This document shows positions 1 through 9,795 of a stretch of 64,000 nt of DNA, piece after piece. Made by a program: the position numbers and the translations under genes. The DNA comes from CAVVIH01 sp963748295 (GTDB taxonomy: Bacteria > Acidobacteriota > Vicinamibacteria > Vicinamibacterales > 2-12-FULL-66-21): the NCBI GenBank assembly GCA_963748295.1, contig CAVVIH010000006.1, forward strand, positions 372,001-436,000. Direction: 5' to 3'. The first letter of the stretch is position 1. Each line of letters starts with the position of its first letter. The notes below the pieces were generated by a model. It was not told the origin of the DNA and did no database searches. It saw nothing but the letters and a program-made list of their open reading frames with translations.

Positions 1-166
1 CGTACACGTGCGGCACGCCCCGAACGATGGCGTAGGCACGGCCGTCAGGCGCGCGCAGCGTGCCCGATTCGATCTCACCCTTCGGGGTCGTGCGTTCTAC
101 TGTGTCGAGGACGAGCGGACCACGCGAGAACGGACAGCAGAGCAGCGGAAGGAGCGACAGTTTCAT
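1..166 (-). CDS. N-terminal part of an unrecognised, probably exported protein (cut by window edge)
   Basis: Reading leftward from the ATG at 164-166 the frame is open for 55 codons to the window edge. The first residues (MKLSLLPLLCCPF) are hydrophobic and would suit a signal peptide; the rest includes ESGTLRAPDGRAYAIV and is rich in codons ending in G or C, as in the neighbours. No family is recognised and no clear Shine-Dalgarno sequence precedes the ATG. A 7-bp tandem repeat lies just upstream. It could also be a chance open frame. Confidence 0.4.
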   Translation of the reverse strand, partial: MKLSLLPLLCCPFSRGPLVLDTVERTTPKGEIESGTLRAPDGRAYAIVRGVPHVY

Positions 167-185
167 CTACTGGATGAAACCTATC

Positions 186-250
186 ACGTGCGACGTGCGA
201 CGTGCGACGTGCGACGTGCTACGTGCGACGTGCTGACGTGCGGCGTGCTT
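186..250. repeat. Tandem 7-bp repeat (GTGCGAC units)
   Basis: About eight imperfect copies of the heptamer GTGCGAC stand head to tail, degenerating toward GTGCTAC and GTGCTGAC at the right end. The array sits between the partial minus-strand gene at the left edge and the 3' end of the secreted repeat protein. It has no spacers, so it is not CRISPR. Similar short tandem arrays occur at 22.6 kb and 43.6 kb in this window. Confidence 0.75.
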
Positions 251-279
251 CGCAGCACGCCGCACCGGGCAGGAGCTTG

Positions 280-1983
280 TTACCGCGTCATGAACACGGA
301 CTGCGTGTTGCGCCAGCCGCCGGACGCCGTCTTCGTCCACAACGTGACGTAGAGCGTCCGATTGCGCGGCAGGGCCGCGGCGGTGTACGACGTCGCCGTG
401 ATCTCGCCAGTATCCACGACGTCTTTTGCACCAGGCATCGATCCGACGTACAGGTAGTACACCTGGGCGTTCGAGATATGCGTCCACGTGAACATCTGCG
501 ACGTATACGACGCGATGGAGCCGGCCGCCGGCTGCACGAGCGCCGCACCATTCAGGTTGAACGCGAGCTCGCGTGAGCGCCAGCCGCTGGAGAGTTTCGT
601 CCACATCTTGCTGAAGAGCTCGCGGGCCGCAGGCAGCGGAGGCGTCGGCCACTGGGTCTCGAGCGTCTCGCCCGTGTCGATCAGGTTCTTCGTGCCTGGG
701 TCGGTGCCGAGATAGAGATAGTAGGCCTGCGCGCCGGTGATCGACGTCCACCTGAATCCCTGTCCGAGATCCGAGCCGTCGCTCGAGTTCGTCACGCGTG
801 AGGAGTTCGACGTCTTGAACGGGACCTCCTCGTTCTTCCAGCCGCCGGCGAACTTCGTCCACAGCTTGGCATAATAGGTCCGTCCAGGCTCGAGACCTGT
901 GACGAGATATGCCGTGTCCAGGATCTCACCGGTATTCACGACGTCCTTGGCGCCCGACGACGTACCGACATACAGGTAGTACGCCTGCGCGTCCTTGACC
1001 GCCGACCAGCGGAAGATCTCCCGCGCACTGACATCGCCCGCGCCTGCTCGTGGATAGAGCAGCAGCGCTGAGCTTGCCGAGTCAAAAAAGACTTCGTTGC
1101 TGTACCAGCCGCCCTGGATCTTCGTGTGAATCCGCGCGTAGAGACGCTGTCCGGCGGGCAACGCTCGCGCCGTGTACGACAGGTCTTTGACCTCGCCGGT
1201 GTCCACGACGTCCTTGGCGCCGGGCCGCGTCCCGACATAGAGGTAGTACGCTTCCGCCCCCGGGACCTCCGTCCACAGGAACGGCTGCGCGGCCGTCACG
1301 TTCTGCTCACCGTTCAGCGGCGTAATCAGCCTGGCAGGTCCAGGCATCGCCGGCATCATGAAATTCATTTCCGCGAACCGCCAGCCGTCGCGCTGCTTCG
1401 TCCAGATGCGCGCAAAATACATGCGATCGGTCGGCAACGAGGGAAGCGTGTATGAGGTCGCGGTGATCTCGCCGGTGTTTACGACATCCTTCGCACCGGA
1501 TGTCGTGCCCACGTAAAGGTAATAAGCCAGCGCGTCGCTCACTGAGGTCCACTGCAGAAGCTTGGACGTCAGCCGTCCGTCAGCACCAGGCATCGTCAGG
1601 AACGTCGACGGCGGCTGGAGCGGCGGCGGTGGTGGCGGCGGAGGCGTTGTCGGTGGCGGCGGCGTCGGTATCGTCGTCGAGCCAACCAGAACTTTCAACT
1701 CGACCGACATCGGGCTCATCAGGGCTTTGGTCGAATACGCCTGGACCGCGAAGAAGTAGGTCTTGCCCGTCGTGAGGCTGACGATATTCGCCGACGTCAC
1801 CTTGCCGACGTCGAGGCTATGCGTGTAAACGCCGGAGGCTGTGCCGTAGTGCACGACGTAGCCAGCCAAATCGGCTTCCTTGTTCGGGTCCCACGCGATG
1901 GTCACGCTCTGCGCCGAGGCCGTGCCGGCCATCAGCAGCAGGAGTGCCGCGAGGAAAGTCGATTTGCTCAATAGGCGATTCAT
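280..1983 (-). CDS. Secreted protein with fibronectin-III-like domain and five YYLYVGT repeats
   Basis: This 567-residue protein begins with a signal peptide (MNRLLSKSTFLAALLLL, cleavage near TASA-Q). A fibronectin type III-like domain follows at about residues 25-104 (VTIAWDPN, GYVVHYGT, YFFAVQAY), then a proline-rich linker at about 105-127. Five modules of about 85-90 residues come next. Each has a W-rich start, the core AYYLYVGT, the turn GAKDVVxTGE and a distal LxTK...GGWR strand. The shape suggests extracellular beta-sandwich modules for adhesion or glycan contact; function is inferred. There is no LPXTG, PEP-CTERM or membrane anchor, and the protein ends shortly after the fifth module. 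It lies next to the polysaccharide genes on the same strand but 230 bp away. Confidence 0.85.
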   Translation of the reverse strand: MNRLLSKSTFLAALLLLMAGTASAQSVTIAWDPNKEADLAGYVVHYGTASGVYTHSLDVGKVTSANIVSLTTGKTYFFAVQAYSTKALMSPMSVELKVLVGSTTIPTPPPPTTPPPPPPPPLQPPSTFLTMPGADGRLTSKLLQWTSVSDALAYYLYVGTTSGAKDVVNTGEITATSYTLPSLPTDRMYFARIWTKQRDGWRFAEMNFMMPAMPGPARLITPLNGEQNVTAAQPFLWTEVPGAEAYYLYVGTRPGAKDVVDTGEVKDLSYTARALPAGQRLYARIHTKIQGGWYSNEVFFDSASSALLLYPRAGAGDVSAREIFRWSAVKDAQAYYLYVGTSSGAKDVVNTGEILDTAYLVTGLEPGRTYYAKLWTKFAGGWKNEEVPFKTSNSSRVTNSSDGSDLGQGFRWTSITGAQAYYLYLGTDPGTKNLIDTGETLETQWPTPPLPAARELFSKMWTKLSSGWRSRELAFNLNGAALVQPAAGSIASYTSQMFTWTHISNAQVYYLYVGSMPGAKDVVDTGEITATSYTAAALPRNRTLYVTLWTKTASGGWRNTQSVFMTR

Positions 1984-2215
1984 GGGCGTAACCCCCCGTC
2001 ACCGGGAACGACGACACTGGTAGCGGGCCCGCCATGGGGCACCGTCTCCAGCCCGACAATCCGCAAGGAGAGTGCCGAATCAGGAATGAGCAGAACACGC
2101 GGGAAATCATGGGAAATTCGACGCCGGCGGTGAAGGGCGCGGGAAATTCCGGCTCGAATCTTTTCTGCGGTGCTACAGATTTGTAAGGGCTTACGGTGCG
2201 GAGAGTTGCGGCGAA

Positions 2216-3718
2216 TCAGTGGTTTGCGGGCGGGTGCGGATCCGTGAAGCGCCGGTTCTGGACCCACCCAGACATGACATCGGCCGCATTCTGCGCGGCC
2301 CACAACGCCAGCAAGGCGGTGTAAATCAGCAAATACGCGTGGTACATCAGCCGAAACTCGGGTATCACCGCCGCGGCCTCCAGCAGGAGTCCAATCGCCG
2401 CCACACTGAGCGTCGCGAACATCAGCGCGAGGCGGCTCCCGTTCCGGCGCCAGCTCAAAGCAGACGCCGACAAAACCGCCAGATACAGCAGCGTGAGCCA
2501 GATCCCGTTGATGCGCACTCCCGGTAAGGCAAGCAGTCGCGCGGTTGACTGGTGCTCGGTCTCTCCGCCCGGCTCGGCGAACATGCCCTTCCCGGCGGCG
2601 GCGAGTTTCGACGAATAGATCCCGATCATCTCCCCTGGGTACTGTCTCCAGAGACTCCAGTAGTACCGAAACAGCGCGCGCTCGTAGTCCGGTCCGAGGT
2701 ACGTCGCCTCGGGGATCATCCGGCGTGCAAGCGCCAGCCCGGCCTCGTCACTCCATTGGATGCCTTCGCGACGACTGAGGTCGCTCGGCGGAAGCGCAAG
2801 ACCGAGCACCAGCGGGTGTGCGACAACGTGATGCGTCCTGTTCGTGTGCGGCCCGTCCGGTATCAGGGGTCGAATCAGCAGCCAGCTGAAACTGGCGTAG
2901 CCGACCGCAAAGCAGGCGACAGCTCCGAGCGAGAACGGAAGGAGGAAGCGACGCGGCTCGCGCCGCGTGACAACTCCCGCATTGATGAGAAAGAAGAGGA
3001 CGTAAAGCGGCAAGTGGCTGCTTCGCATGTTCGCGCAGAAAGCGGTGAACACACCCAGGCCGGCCGACAACAGCAGCACAACCCTCGCGGAGGCGGGCGG
3101 GTGCCGGAACAGCATCGCGTAAAGGCCGGCGAGCCCGAGCAGCATCGGCGCGAGAAATGGATAGACCGTGTACTGCAAATGTCGCAGATCCTGCAGGACG
3201 TCGGTGCAGATCAGCATGGCGAGCGCGGCAAACACGACGGACCCGCCGTTCAGCAGAAGCGCGTAGACGAACGCGGCAACGAGCGCGAGCCTGAGGCCGC
3301 CGAACACGCGGCCAAGTCCTCCAGGTGACAGCCGCGGAAACAGCTTCAGCGCCCACGTCATCGTGAGCATCAGCGAGTTCTCGTTGTTCAGAGCCGCGCG
3401 ATCGACGCTCGTGCAGTAAGCGTCCGCTGTCCCCGCGACTTCACGGATGATGTCCGGAAGCGGCATCCTGACGAGCCGTCGATCCTTGGCGATCGAGGCG
3501 GCGAGGTCGTATCGGCTCGAGACCTGGCCTTTCTTGCCGCAGTATGCGTCGGCAACGGCCAGGTGAAGCGAGAGCGCCGAATGGCCGTCCGAGGACCATG
3601 CTGGACGGCTGAAGAAGGCGTCGCGATGAATGACGGCTGCGAAGGCGACTACGACGAACAGCCAGAGGATCGCCGACGCCGCGGATCGGTTCGAGGAGGT
3701 GAAGAAGATACTGCGCAG
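2216..3718 (-). CDS. Multi-pass membrane protein of the polysaccharide cluster, start unresolved
   Basis: From the ATG at 3466 the product is 416 residues with about eight to ten hydrophobic segments and a loop containing HTNRTHHVVAHP and YYWSLWRQYPGEM. The frame upstream of that ATG is also open, back to the stop codon of gmd at 3725-3727. It encodes a convincing membrane segment (AILWLFVVVAFAAVIH) followed by a polar stretch with native-looking codons. No ATG, GTG or TTG occurs in that stretch; the first possible initiator is a CTG at 3716-3718, seven bases after the gmd stop. I therefore extend the gene to 3718, with translational coupling to gmd as an inference. It may be a glycosyltransferase or O-antigen-related membrane protein, but no family signature is seen. 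Confidence 0.65.
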   Translation of the reverse strand: MRSIFFTSSNRSAASAILWLFVVVAFAAVIHRDAFFSRPAWSSDGHSALSLHLAVADAYCGKKGQVSSRYDLAASIAKDRRLVRMPLPDIIREVAGTADAYCTSVDRAALNNENSLMLTMTWALKLFPRLSPGGLGRVFGGLRLALVAAFVYALLLNGGSVVFAALAMLICTDVLQDLRHLQYTVYPFLAPMLLGLAGLYAMLFRHPPASARVVLLLSAGLGVFTAFCANMRSSHLPLYVLFFLINAGVVTRREPRRFLLPFSLGAVACFAVGYASFSWLLIRPLIPDGPHTNRTHHVVAHPLVLGLALPPSDLSRREGIQWSDEAGLALARRMIPEATYLGPDYERALFRYYWSLWRQYPGEMIGIYSSKLAAAGKGMFAEPGGETEHQSTARLLALPGVRINGIWLTLLYLAVLSASALSWRRNGSRLALMFATLSVAAIGLLLEAAAVIPEFRLMYHAYLLIYTALLALWAAQNAADVMSGWVQNRRFTDPHPPANH

Positions 3719-3724
3719 AGAAGT

Positions 3725-4723
3725 TCAGCGCTGGCCCGGCGGCATGGTCACCGGCGTCGCCTGCCGTGACAGGCGCGCGAGATCCTCGTCCACCATCATC
3801 TTCACGAGCCGTGTGAAGTCCACTTCGGGAATCCACCCGAGCTTCGTGCGCGCCTTGGTGGCATCGCCGATCAGATGCTCGACTTCGGCGGGCCGCAGCA
3901 GCGCCGGATCCAGCCGGACGTGCCGCTGCCAGTCGAGACCGGCGTGCCCGAACGCGGTCTCCACGAGATCGCGAACCGAATGGGCAATCCCGGTTGCGAT
4001 CACGTAGTCGTCCGCGTTCTCCTGCTGCAGCATCATCCACATCGCGCGCACGTAATCGCCGGCAAAGCCCCAGTCACGATACGCGTCGAGGTTTCCGAGC
4101 GAGAGCGATTCGGCGAGCCCGAGCTTGATGCGGGCGACGCCATCCGTCACCTTGCGCGTCACGAACTCGAGGCCGCGCCGCGGCGACTCGTGGTTGAACA
4201 GGATGCCCGAACAGGCAAAGAGGCTGTAGCTCTCCCGGTAGTTGACCGTGATGTAGTGCCCGTAGACCTTCGAGACGCCGTACGGACTGCGAGGATAGAA
4301 CGGGGTCAGCTCGGTCTGCGGCACTTCGCGGACCTTGCCGAACATCTCGCTCGACGAGGCCTGATAGAGGCGGATGGACGAGTCGACCTGGCGGATCGCC
4401 TCGAGCACGCGGGTGACGCCCTGCGCGTTGAACTCGCCGGTGAGCATCGGCTGATCCCATGACGCGGGGACGAACGACATCGCGGCGAGGTTGTAGAACT
4501 CGTGCGGCTTGACCGACTCGATCACCCGGATGATCGACAACTGGTCGAGCAGATCGGCGGGACGGAGCGCGATCTGATCGAGCAGGTGCTCGATGCGCCA
4601 GAGATTCGGGGCACTCGAACGGCGGACGACGCCGGTGACTTCGTAGCCCTTCGACAGCAGCAGCTCGGCGAGATAGGAGCCATCCTGGCCGGTTACACCG
4701 GTGATAATCGCGCGCTTCTTCAT
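3725..4723 (-). CDS. gmd: GDP-mannose 4,6-dehydratase
   Basis: This short-chain dehydrogenase/reductase family enzyme converts GDP-mannose to GDP-4-keto-6-deoxymannose, the precursor of GDP-fucose or GDP-rhamnose. The ATG at 4721-4723 gives 332 residues starting MKKRAIITGVTGQDGSYLAE. The TGxxGxxG NADP-binding turn follows at once, and the earlier in-frame ATG at 4831 would only add unrelated residues. The catalytic SSSEMFG segment and YxxxK motif (YGVSKVYGH) are present, as is the family segment RDWGFAGDYVRAMW. Length is close to other bacterial Gmd proteins. It is divergent from the O-antigen ligase-like gene and probably shares an operon with the membrane protein downstream. No GDP-fucose synthase is seen in this window. 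Confidence 0.95.
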   Translation of the reverse strand: MKKRAIITGVTGQDGSYLAELLLSKGYEVTGVVRRSSAPNLWRIEHLLDQIALRPADLLDQLSIIRVIESVKPHEFYNLAAMSFVPASWDQPMLTGEFNAQGVTRVLEAIRQVDSSIRLYQASSSEMFGKVREVPQTELTPFYPRSPYGVSKVYGHYITVNYRESYSLFACSGILFNHESPRRGLEFVTRKVTDGVARIKLGLAESLSLGNLDAYRDWGFAGDYVRAMWMMLQQENADDYVIATGIAHSVRDLVETAFGHAGLDWQRHVRLDPALLRPAEVEHLIGDATKARTKLGWIPEVDFTRLVKMMVDEDLARLSRQATPVTMPPGQR

Positions 4724-4804
4724 GGTTCGTGGTTCGAGCCTCCCAGGAACGGGTGATTGTAGCATGGTACACTCAACGCTCTTCCCGAGCCACGCGCCGG
4801 ATAC

Positions 4805-6720
4805 ATGCCTGCTCGATCGGTGCTGACACATGCGGTGCAGCGCATCGCCATCCTCGCGGTCCTGCTGACCTGTCTGCTGCTCCTCTGGATCGGCGCGCAG
4901 ACGCCGATGCAGGTTGCAGTGCTGCTCGCGATCGTCGCCGCCGCATCGCTTCGTCCGGCCGAAGTCGTGCTCGCGACGGTCGCCGCCGTGCCCGTTGTCA
5001 GGCCGGTGCTCGCGGCGGCGGGGTTGTTCACAGGCGCCACCGCCGAGCTGTTGGTGACGGCAACGGTCTCGGGGTGTCTCCTTCGAGCCCTCGTCGGCGA
5101 CCGGACAAGGCGCCGGAAGGAGTCCCGCCGTGGCGCGCCGCGGCGATCGTGCTCGCCGCCGTCGCGGCCGCCTCGCTGCTCGTCGAGCTTGCGGCGCTTC
5201 GCGTGCTCATCTCACCGCAGTTGTTCTGGCCGACCTTGTGGTCCGAGATTGCGAGCTACGCGAGCCGCGGCCGGATGGATCTCGCCGGCCGGTTCTCACC
5301 TGTCCCGGCGGCGCTGGCGATCTTCACAGGCTCTCTGTTCTTCGCGGCCGTCAGCGCGCTGCCCGGACGATCGATGGTCGCGACCCGGCTGCTCAAGATG
5401 TTCGTCGCGGGCGCCACCGCGTGCGCCCTGCTGAACATCGCGCGATTCGCGGGCGCCGTGCTGCGCTCCGACGCGCCGCTGCAGGCACTGCCGCAGCTGC
5501 TGCGCTCGGTGCGCATCAGCGTCGCCTTCGATGATGTGAACGCCGCCGGGTCGTTCTTCGTTCTCGCGGCATTCACGGCCGCGGGTCTTGCTGTCGCAGA
5601 GGTCTGGGGCCCGGGGCCGGAGACCGGAAGAACGCAGGCCAGACGCCGCCTGGCCACGTCTGCGTGGATAGCGGCCACCTGTCTCTGTGGTGTCGCGCTC
5701 TGGCTGTCGGGATCGCGAGCGGCGTTTCTCGCCGGCCTCGCCGCGGCCGGACTCTGGCTCACGTGGCACGGCGGACGTCTCGCGCGGCGCGTGCTCCCCG
5801 CGATGGCGGTCGCCGCGCTGCTCGGGATCTGGGCGTTTCCAAATCCTATCGTCGATCGCAGCGCCGTCGGGGCGATGTCGATCCGGATGGAGCTCGCGCG
5901 GGTCTCGTTCCGGCTGCTCGCCGACGCGCCGGTGTTCGGCATCGGCATCGGCCGGTTCTATTTCCAGTCGGGCGGCGAGATTCAGGATGCCGCGGTCCGT
6001 GCCATCTACCCGCGCGAGAACGCGCACAACAACTTCCTGCAAATCCTCACCGAGCTGGGAGTGGTCGGCCTCGCGACCTTTGCCGCGGTGCTGGCATCGC
6101 TGGCGGTCCGGGCCCGCGCCACTCCTCCGGCATCGGCAGCCGCCGGCGCGACGATGGGAGCCGCGGCGTTTCTCATCACCTGTCTCGCGGGACATCCGCT
6201 TCTCACGCCGGAAGTGTCGCTGTCGTTCTGGGCCTTGCTGGCGGCGATCGCCGCAGGGATGAATCGCGACGAATCGAACTGGCGATCGATCGCGGTGATG
6301 GCAATCGTCCTGCTCGTCGCGTCGATGCCGTTCCGCATCGCGCACGAGACACGGACCGTGAACCTGGGCCGGGTCGCGTACGGGCTCGCGGACTGGGAGC
6401 ACGATGCTCAGGGCGACGCCTTCCGCAGACTGACACCACGGGTAACGTTGTTCGTCCCGGCCAGCGCGACGAGCATCGAACTTCCGTACAGACTGGTGGG
6501 CGACGGAGGACCAGTGACGGTCGAGGTGACCTTCGCCGGCCGCAGCGCCGATCGCCTGCTCGTCGCCGACACCGCGTGGCGGACCTTCCGCATGACGCTG
6601 ATCAAGAGACAAGACGACGCGCCGTTTCTGCCCCTCGAGCTGCGCGTGTCCTCGGGCGACGCGTCTCTCGTCGGGCTCGGCCGGCTGGTCGTCCATCGCA
6701 ACCCGCCTCCCCCACGATGA
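4805..6720 (+). CDS. O-antigen ligase / polymerase-like membrane protein (one frameshift)
   Basis: This Wzy_C/WaaL-type integral membrane protein is predicted to polymerise or ligate surface polysaccharide. The N-terminus starts at ATG 4805 (MPARSVLTHAVQRIAILAVL) and runs through several membrane helices to about 5095. The frame then drops by one base near 5100 and continues to the stop at 6718-6720, giving about 638 residues after correction. The O-antigen ligase loop is clear: FRLLADAPVFGIGIGRF followed by ENAHNNFLQILTELGVVG. A soluble C-terminal tail follows the last helix. The upstream part of the second frame is not coding-like, so the frameshift is needed. The stop overlaps the next start (ATGA). 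A single lost base from sequencing is the simplest explanation. Confidence 0.8.
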
Positions 6721-7824
6721 GCGAACCGGAACTGGATTGCCTGGTCATCGGCGCCGGGGTCGTCGGTCTCGCCGCGGCCGCGGAGATTGCCATCGCCGGC
6801 TACTCGGTCGTGGTCGTCGATCGCCATCGCCGCGCCGGCATGGAAAGCAGCACGCACAACAGCGGCGTGATCCACGCGGGGCTGTACCTATCCGGCCGGA
6901 TCGCTGAAGGCCGAGCTGTGCGTCGAGGGCGCGGCACGGATGTACCGTTTGTGCGAGGCGCTGCAGGTGCCGTGCGATCGCTGCGGCAAGCTGGTCGTCG
7001 CGACGACCGCATCAGAGCTGGCGGCGCTCGACGCGCTGCGGATCCGCGGAACCGCAAACGGCGTCGCCGGTCTCGAGATCGTCGACCAGGCCTTCGCGTC
7101 CGCGCGCGAGCCGCGCATCCGCTGCGCCGGCGCGCTGTGGTCGCCGAACACCGGACGCGTGGACGCGAGCACGCTCGTGAACGTGCTGCTGCGGCAGGCG
7201 CAGAAGGTCGGCGTCATCTTCCTGAACCACAGCCGCGCGATCGAAGGCGGCCCGGCGACCGGCGCCTTCGACGTCCGCCTCGAGCGCGAAACGCTGTCGC
7301 CGCGGGTCGTGATCAACGCCGCGGGCCTGTATGCGGACGAAGTCGCCGCCGCGCTCGGCGGAGAGCGCTTCCGAATCTACCCGTGCCGCGGCGAGTACGC
7401 CGAGCTCAAGCCGTCCCGGCGCGACTGGGTCAACGCTCTCGTGTATCCGCTGCCGCACCCGTCGGGCCACGGCCTTGGCGTGCACCTCACGAAGACCACT
7501 GGCGGCAACGTCCTGCTCGGACCGACCATCAGGTATCAGGAGCGGAAGGACGATTACGAGGACGACCGCCTCCCGCTCGAGGCCTTCGTCGAATCAGCGC
7601 AGGTGTTTCTGCCATCGCTGACCAAGGAAGACGTCACGTATGGGGGCAGCGGGATCAGGGCGAAGCTGCATCCGCCCGACGAGAGCTTCGCGGATTTCCT
7701 CCTGCGCCGCGACGCCAACCACCCACGTCTCATCCATGCCGCAGGCATCGATTCGCCAGGGCTGACGTCGTGCCTGGCGATCGCGGTGCGGCTCAGGGCG
7801 CTGGTTCAGGAGTTGATTGATTGA
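6717..7824 (+). CDS. lhgO: LhgO-like FAD-dependent oxidoreductase (one frameshift)
   Basis: This DAO-family flavoprotein resembles L-2-hydroxyglutarate oxidase. The start at 6717 overlaps the previous stop. The FAD dinucleotide-binding motif VIGAGVVGLAAAAEIA is near the N-terminus, followed by the family segment STHNSGVIHAGLY. One extra base near 6888 (CC where C is expected) shifts the frame; removing it restores YPAGSLKAELCVEGAARMYR. The second frame continues with PGLTSCLAIAV near the C-terminus and stops at 7824. Corrected length is about 368 residues. The 3' end overlaps the convergent rmlD-like gene by about 30 bp. Its place beside sugar genes is unexplained; another hydroxy-acid substrate is possible. 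Confidence 0.8.
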
Positions 7825-8665
7825 TGAGATACCGCCGCAGCGCGTCCTGCCAGGTGGGCATGACGATCCCGTGCGATGCCAGCCGCGCGTTCGACATCGC
7901 GCAGTAGCGCGGCCGCGGCGCCTTGAGATTCGCTGACTGCAGCGTGATCGGTTTGAGGCGCGCGGGGCGGCCCAGTATCCGTCCCGCTTCCTCGGCGATC
8001 TCGGCCCAGGTTCCGGCGCCCGAATTGACGCAGTGATAGAGGCCGGGGGGAACGCCTCGCTCGAAAAGCGCGCGCGTCGCCCGCGCGATGTCCGCGGTGT
8101 AGCTGGGCGACACCGTCCTGTCGGCGAAGACCGGCACCTCGTCGCCGTGTTCGATCTGCTTGACGATGCCGTGGACGCTGCCCTTCTCCACGGCGCCGGG
8201 CGCGACCTCTCCAAACAGGCTCTCGACGCGCAGGATGCTGGCGTGAGCGTATCCGGCTGCCAGCCATTCTCCGAGCAGCTTCGAGAGGCCGTAGAAGCTG
8301 TGCGGGTGCGGCTCGTCCTCTTCGGTGTAGGGACGCGTGGCTTCGCCGTCGAACACGAAGTCGGTGCTGTAGTGCACGACGCGGCACGCGGACTCCGCCG
8401 CCGCCGCGACGATCGCGCGGACGCCCAGAGCATTCACCGCCAGGGCTGGCGCGGCGTGGCTCTCGGCGCCGTCGACGTCGTTGTAGGCGGCGCAGTTGAC
8501 GATCAGCTCGGGCCGGATCTCGCGCACCGTCCGGCGGACCGCATCGGCATCGGTGATGTCCAGCTCGCCGTGTCCGAGGGCGCTGACGTCCACGTCGCGT
8601 GCGAACTCGCGCGCGATGGCGGTCCCGAGCAGACCGCGGGCGCCGGTGACGAGCACCCGCGTCAC
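7793..8665 (-). CDS. rfbD: dTDP-4-dehydrorhamnose reductase family protein
   Basis: This RmlD-like SDR enzyme probably reduces a nucleotide-linked 4-keto-6-deoxy sugar. The start is the GTG at 8663-8665, which overlaps the stop of the upstream aminotransferase (GTGA) and gives 290 residues. The N-terminus has VTGARGLLGTAIA, the nucleotide-binding loop. NCAAYNDVDGAE, YSTDFVFDG and YGLSKLLGE (YxxxK) follow in the family order. A longer frame upstream of the GTG is antisense-like and is not used. The gene is last in the three-gene minus-strand operon lipoprotein-degT-rmlD and converges on the LhgO-like gene. Confidence 0.9.
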   Translation of the reverse strand: MTRVLVTGARGLLGTAIAREFARDVDVSALGHGELDITDADAVRRTVREIRPELIVNCAAYNDVDGAESHAAPALAVNALGVRAIVAAAAESACRVVHYSTDFVFDGEATRPYTEEDEPHPHSFYGLSKLLGEWLAAGYAHASILRVESLFGEVAPGAVEKGSVHGIVKQIEHGDEVPVFADRTVSPSYTADIARATRALFERGVPPGLYHCVNSGAGTWAEIAEEAGRILGRPARLKPITLQSANLKAPRPRYCAMSNARLASHGIVMPTWQDALRRYLINQSTPEPAP

Positions 8666-9795
8666 TGGCGCAGCGCGTCCGCGAGCGTGCGCACGACCGC
8701 GTCCTGCTGCTCTTCGGTCAGCTCGCCGTAGATCGGAAGCGCCAGGGTGGAATCCGCGGCCGCTTCCGCTTCCGGGAAGTCGCCGCCCACGTAGCCGAGC
8801 GGGGCGAAGCACTCCTGGAGGTGGAACGGCACCGGGTAATAGATCTCGGTGCCGATGCCATGCGCCGTCAGGAACGCGCGCACGCGGTTGCGGTCAGGCA
8901 CCCTGACGATGAACTGGTTGTAGATGTGGAAGTATCCGGGCGGTTCGACCGGCAGCGTGACGAGCGACCCGAGCCCGTGCTGCTCGAACAACCGCCGGTA
9001 CCGATCCGCGTTCGCCCGCCGCCCGGCGGTCCACGACGACAGGTGCGGCAGCTTGACCCTGAGCACCGCTGCCTGAATCGCGTCGAGCCGGAAGTTGCCG
9101 CCGATGCGCTTGTGAAAGTAGCGCGGCTCCGCGCCGTGGTTCCTGAGCAGGCGAATCTCGTGCGCGAGCTTCTCGTCGTTCGTCGTGACGAGCCCGCCAT
9201 CGCCGAACCCGCCGAGGTTCTTGCTGGGGAAGAACGAGAAGCAGCCGACGTCGCCGATCGTGCCGGCCTGGCGTCCGTTGCAGGTGGCGCCAATCGCCTG
9301 GCAGGCATCTTCGATGACCGGGATGCCCGCTTCGGCTGCGACCGAGAGCATCGGATCCAGATCGGCGCAGAGGCCGTACAAGTGCACCGGCAGGATGGCT
9401 CTGGTGCGCGGTGTCAGCGCCGCGCGAACGGCGGCGGGGTCGATGTTGTAGGTGATCGGATCGATGTCGACGAGCCGCGGCGTGGCGCCGAGGCGGGCCA
9501 CGCAGCCGGCGGACGCGAAGAACGAGTAGGTGCTGGTGACGACCTCGTCGCCCGGACCGATCCCGAGCGCCATCATCGCCGCCAGCAGCGCGTCGGTGCC
9601 CGACGAGACCGTCACGGCCTCGGCGACGCCCAGGTAGTTCGCGAGCTCCTGCTCGAGCGCCTCGACCTCGGCGCCCATGATGAAGCGCTGGCTGTCGCAC
9701 ACGCGCGCGATCGCGGCGAGCAGCTCGTCGCGCAGCGGCCGATACTGCGCCTGCAGATCGAGCAGCGGAACGGCGATGCGTACGTCTGACTTCAT
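8662..9795 (-). CDS. DegT/DnrJ/EryC1 family PLP-dependent sugar aminotransferase
   Basis: This PLP enzyme transfers an amino group to a nucleotide-linked keto sugar. The ATG at 9793-9795 overlaps the stop of the lipoprotein gene (ATGA) and gives 377 residues. It starts with VPLLDLQAQYRPLRDEL, followed by the VSSGTDALLAAMMALG phosphate-binding part, IEDACQAIGA with the PLP-contacting Asp, and SFFPSKNLGGFGDGG, which holds the Schiff-base lysine. The C-terminal half has the family segment GTEIYYPVPFHLQECF. The amino-sugar product cannot be told from sequence. It is co-transcribed with the reductase downstream. Confidence 0.92.
   Translation of the reverse strand: MKSDVRIAVPLLDLQAQYRPLRDELLAAIARVCDSQRFIMGAEVEALEQELANYLGVAEAVTVSSGTDALLAAMMALGIGPGDEVVTSTYSFFASAGCVARLGATPRLVDIDPITYNIDPAAVRAALTPRTRAILPVHLYGLCADLDPMLSVAAEAGIPVIEDACQAIGATCNGRQAGTIGDVGCFSFFPSKNLGGFGDGGLVTTNDEKLAHEIRLLRNHGAEPRYFHKRIGGNFRLDAIQAAVLRVKLPHLSSWTAGRRANADRYRRLFEQHGLGSLVTLPVEPPGYFHIYNQFIVRVPDRNRVRAFLTAHGIGTEIYYPVPFHLQECFAPLGYVGGDFPEAEAAADSTLALPIYGELTEEQQDAVVRTLADALRQ

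Noticed and set aside
186..250. CRISPR array
   Set aside because: Units are 7 bp and contiguous, with no spacers and no cas genes.
5095..5110. Programmed frameshift in the O-antigen ligase-like gene
   Set aside because: No slippery heptamer is obvious and similar one-base breaks occur in unrelated genes, so error is simpler.
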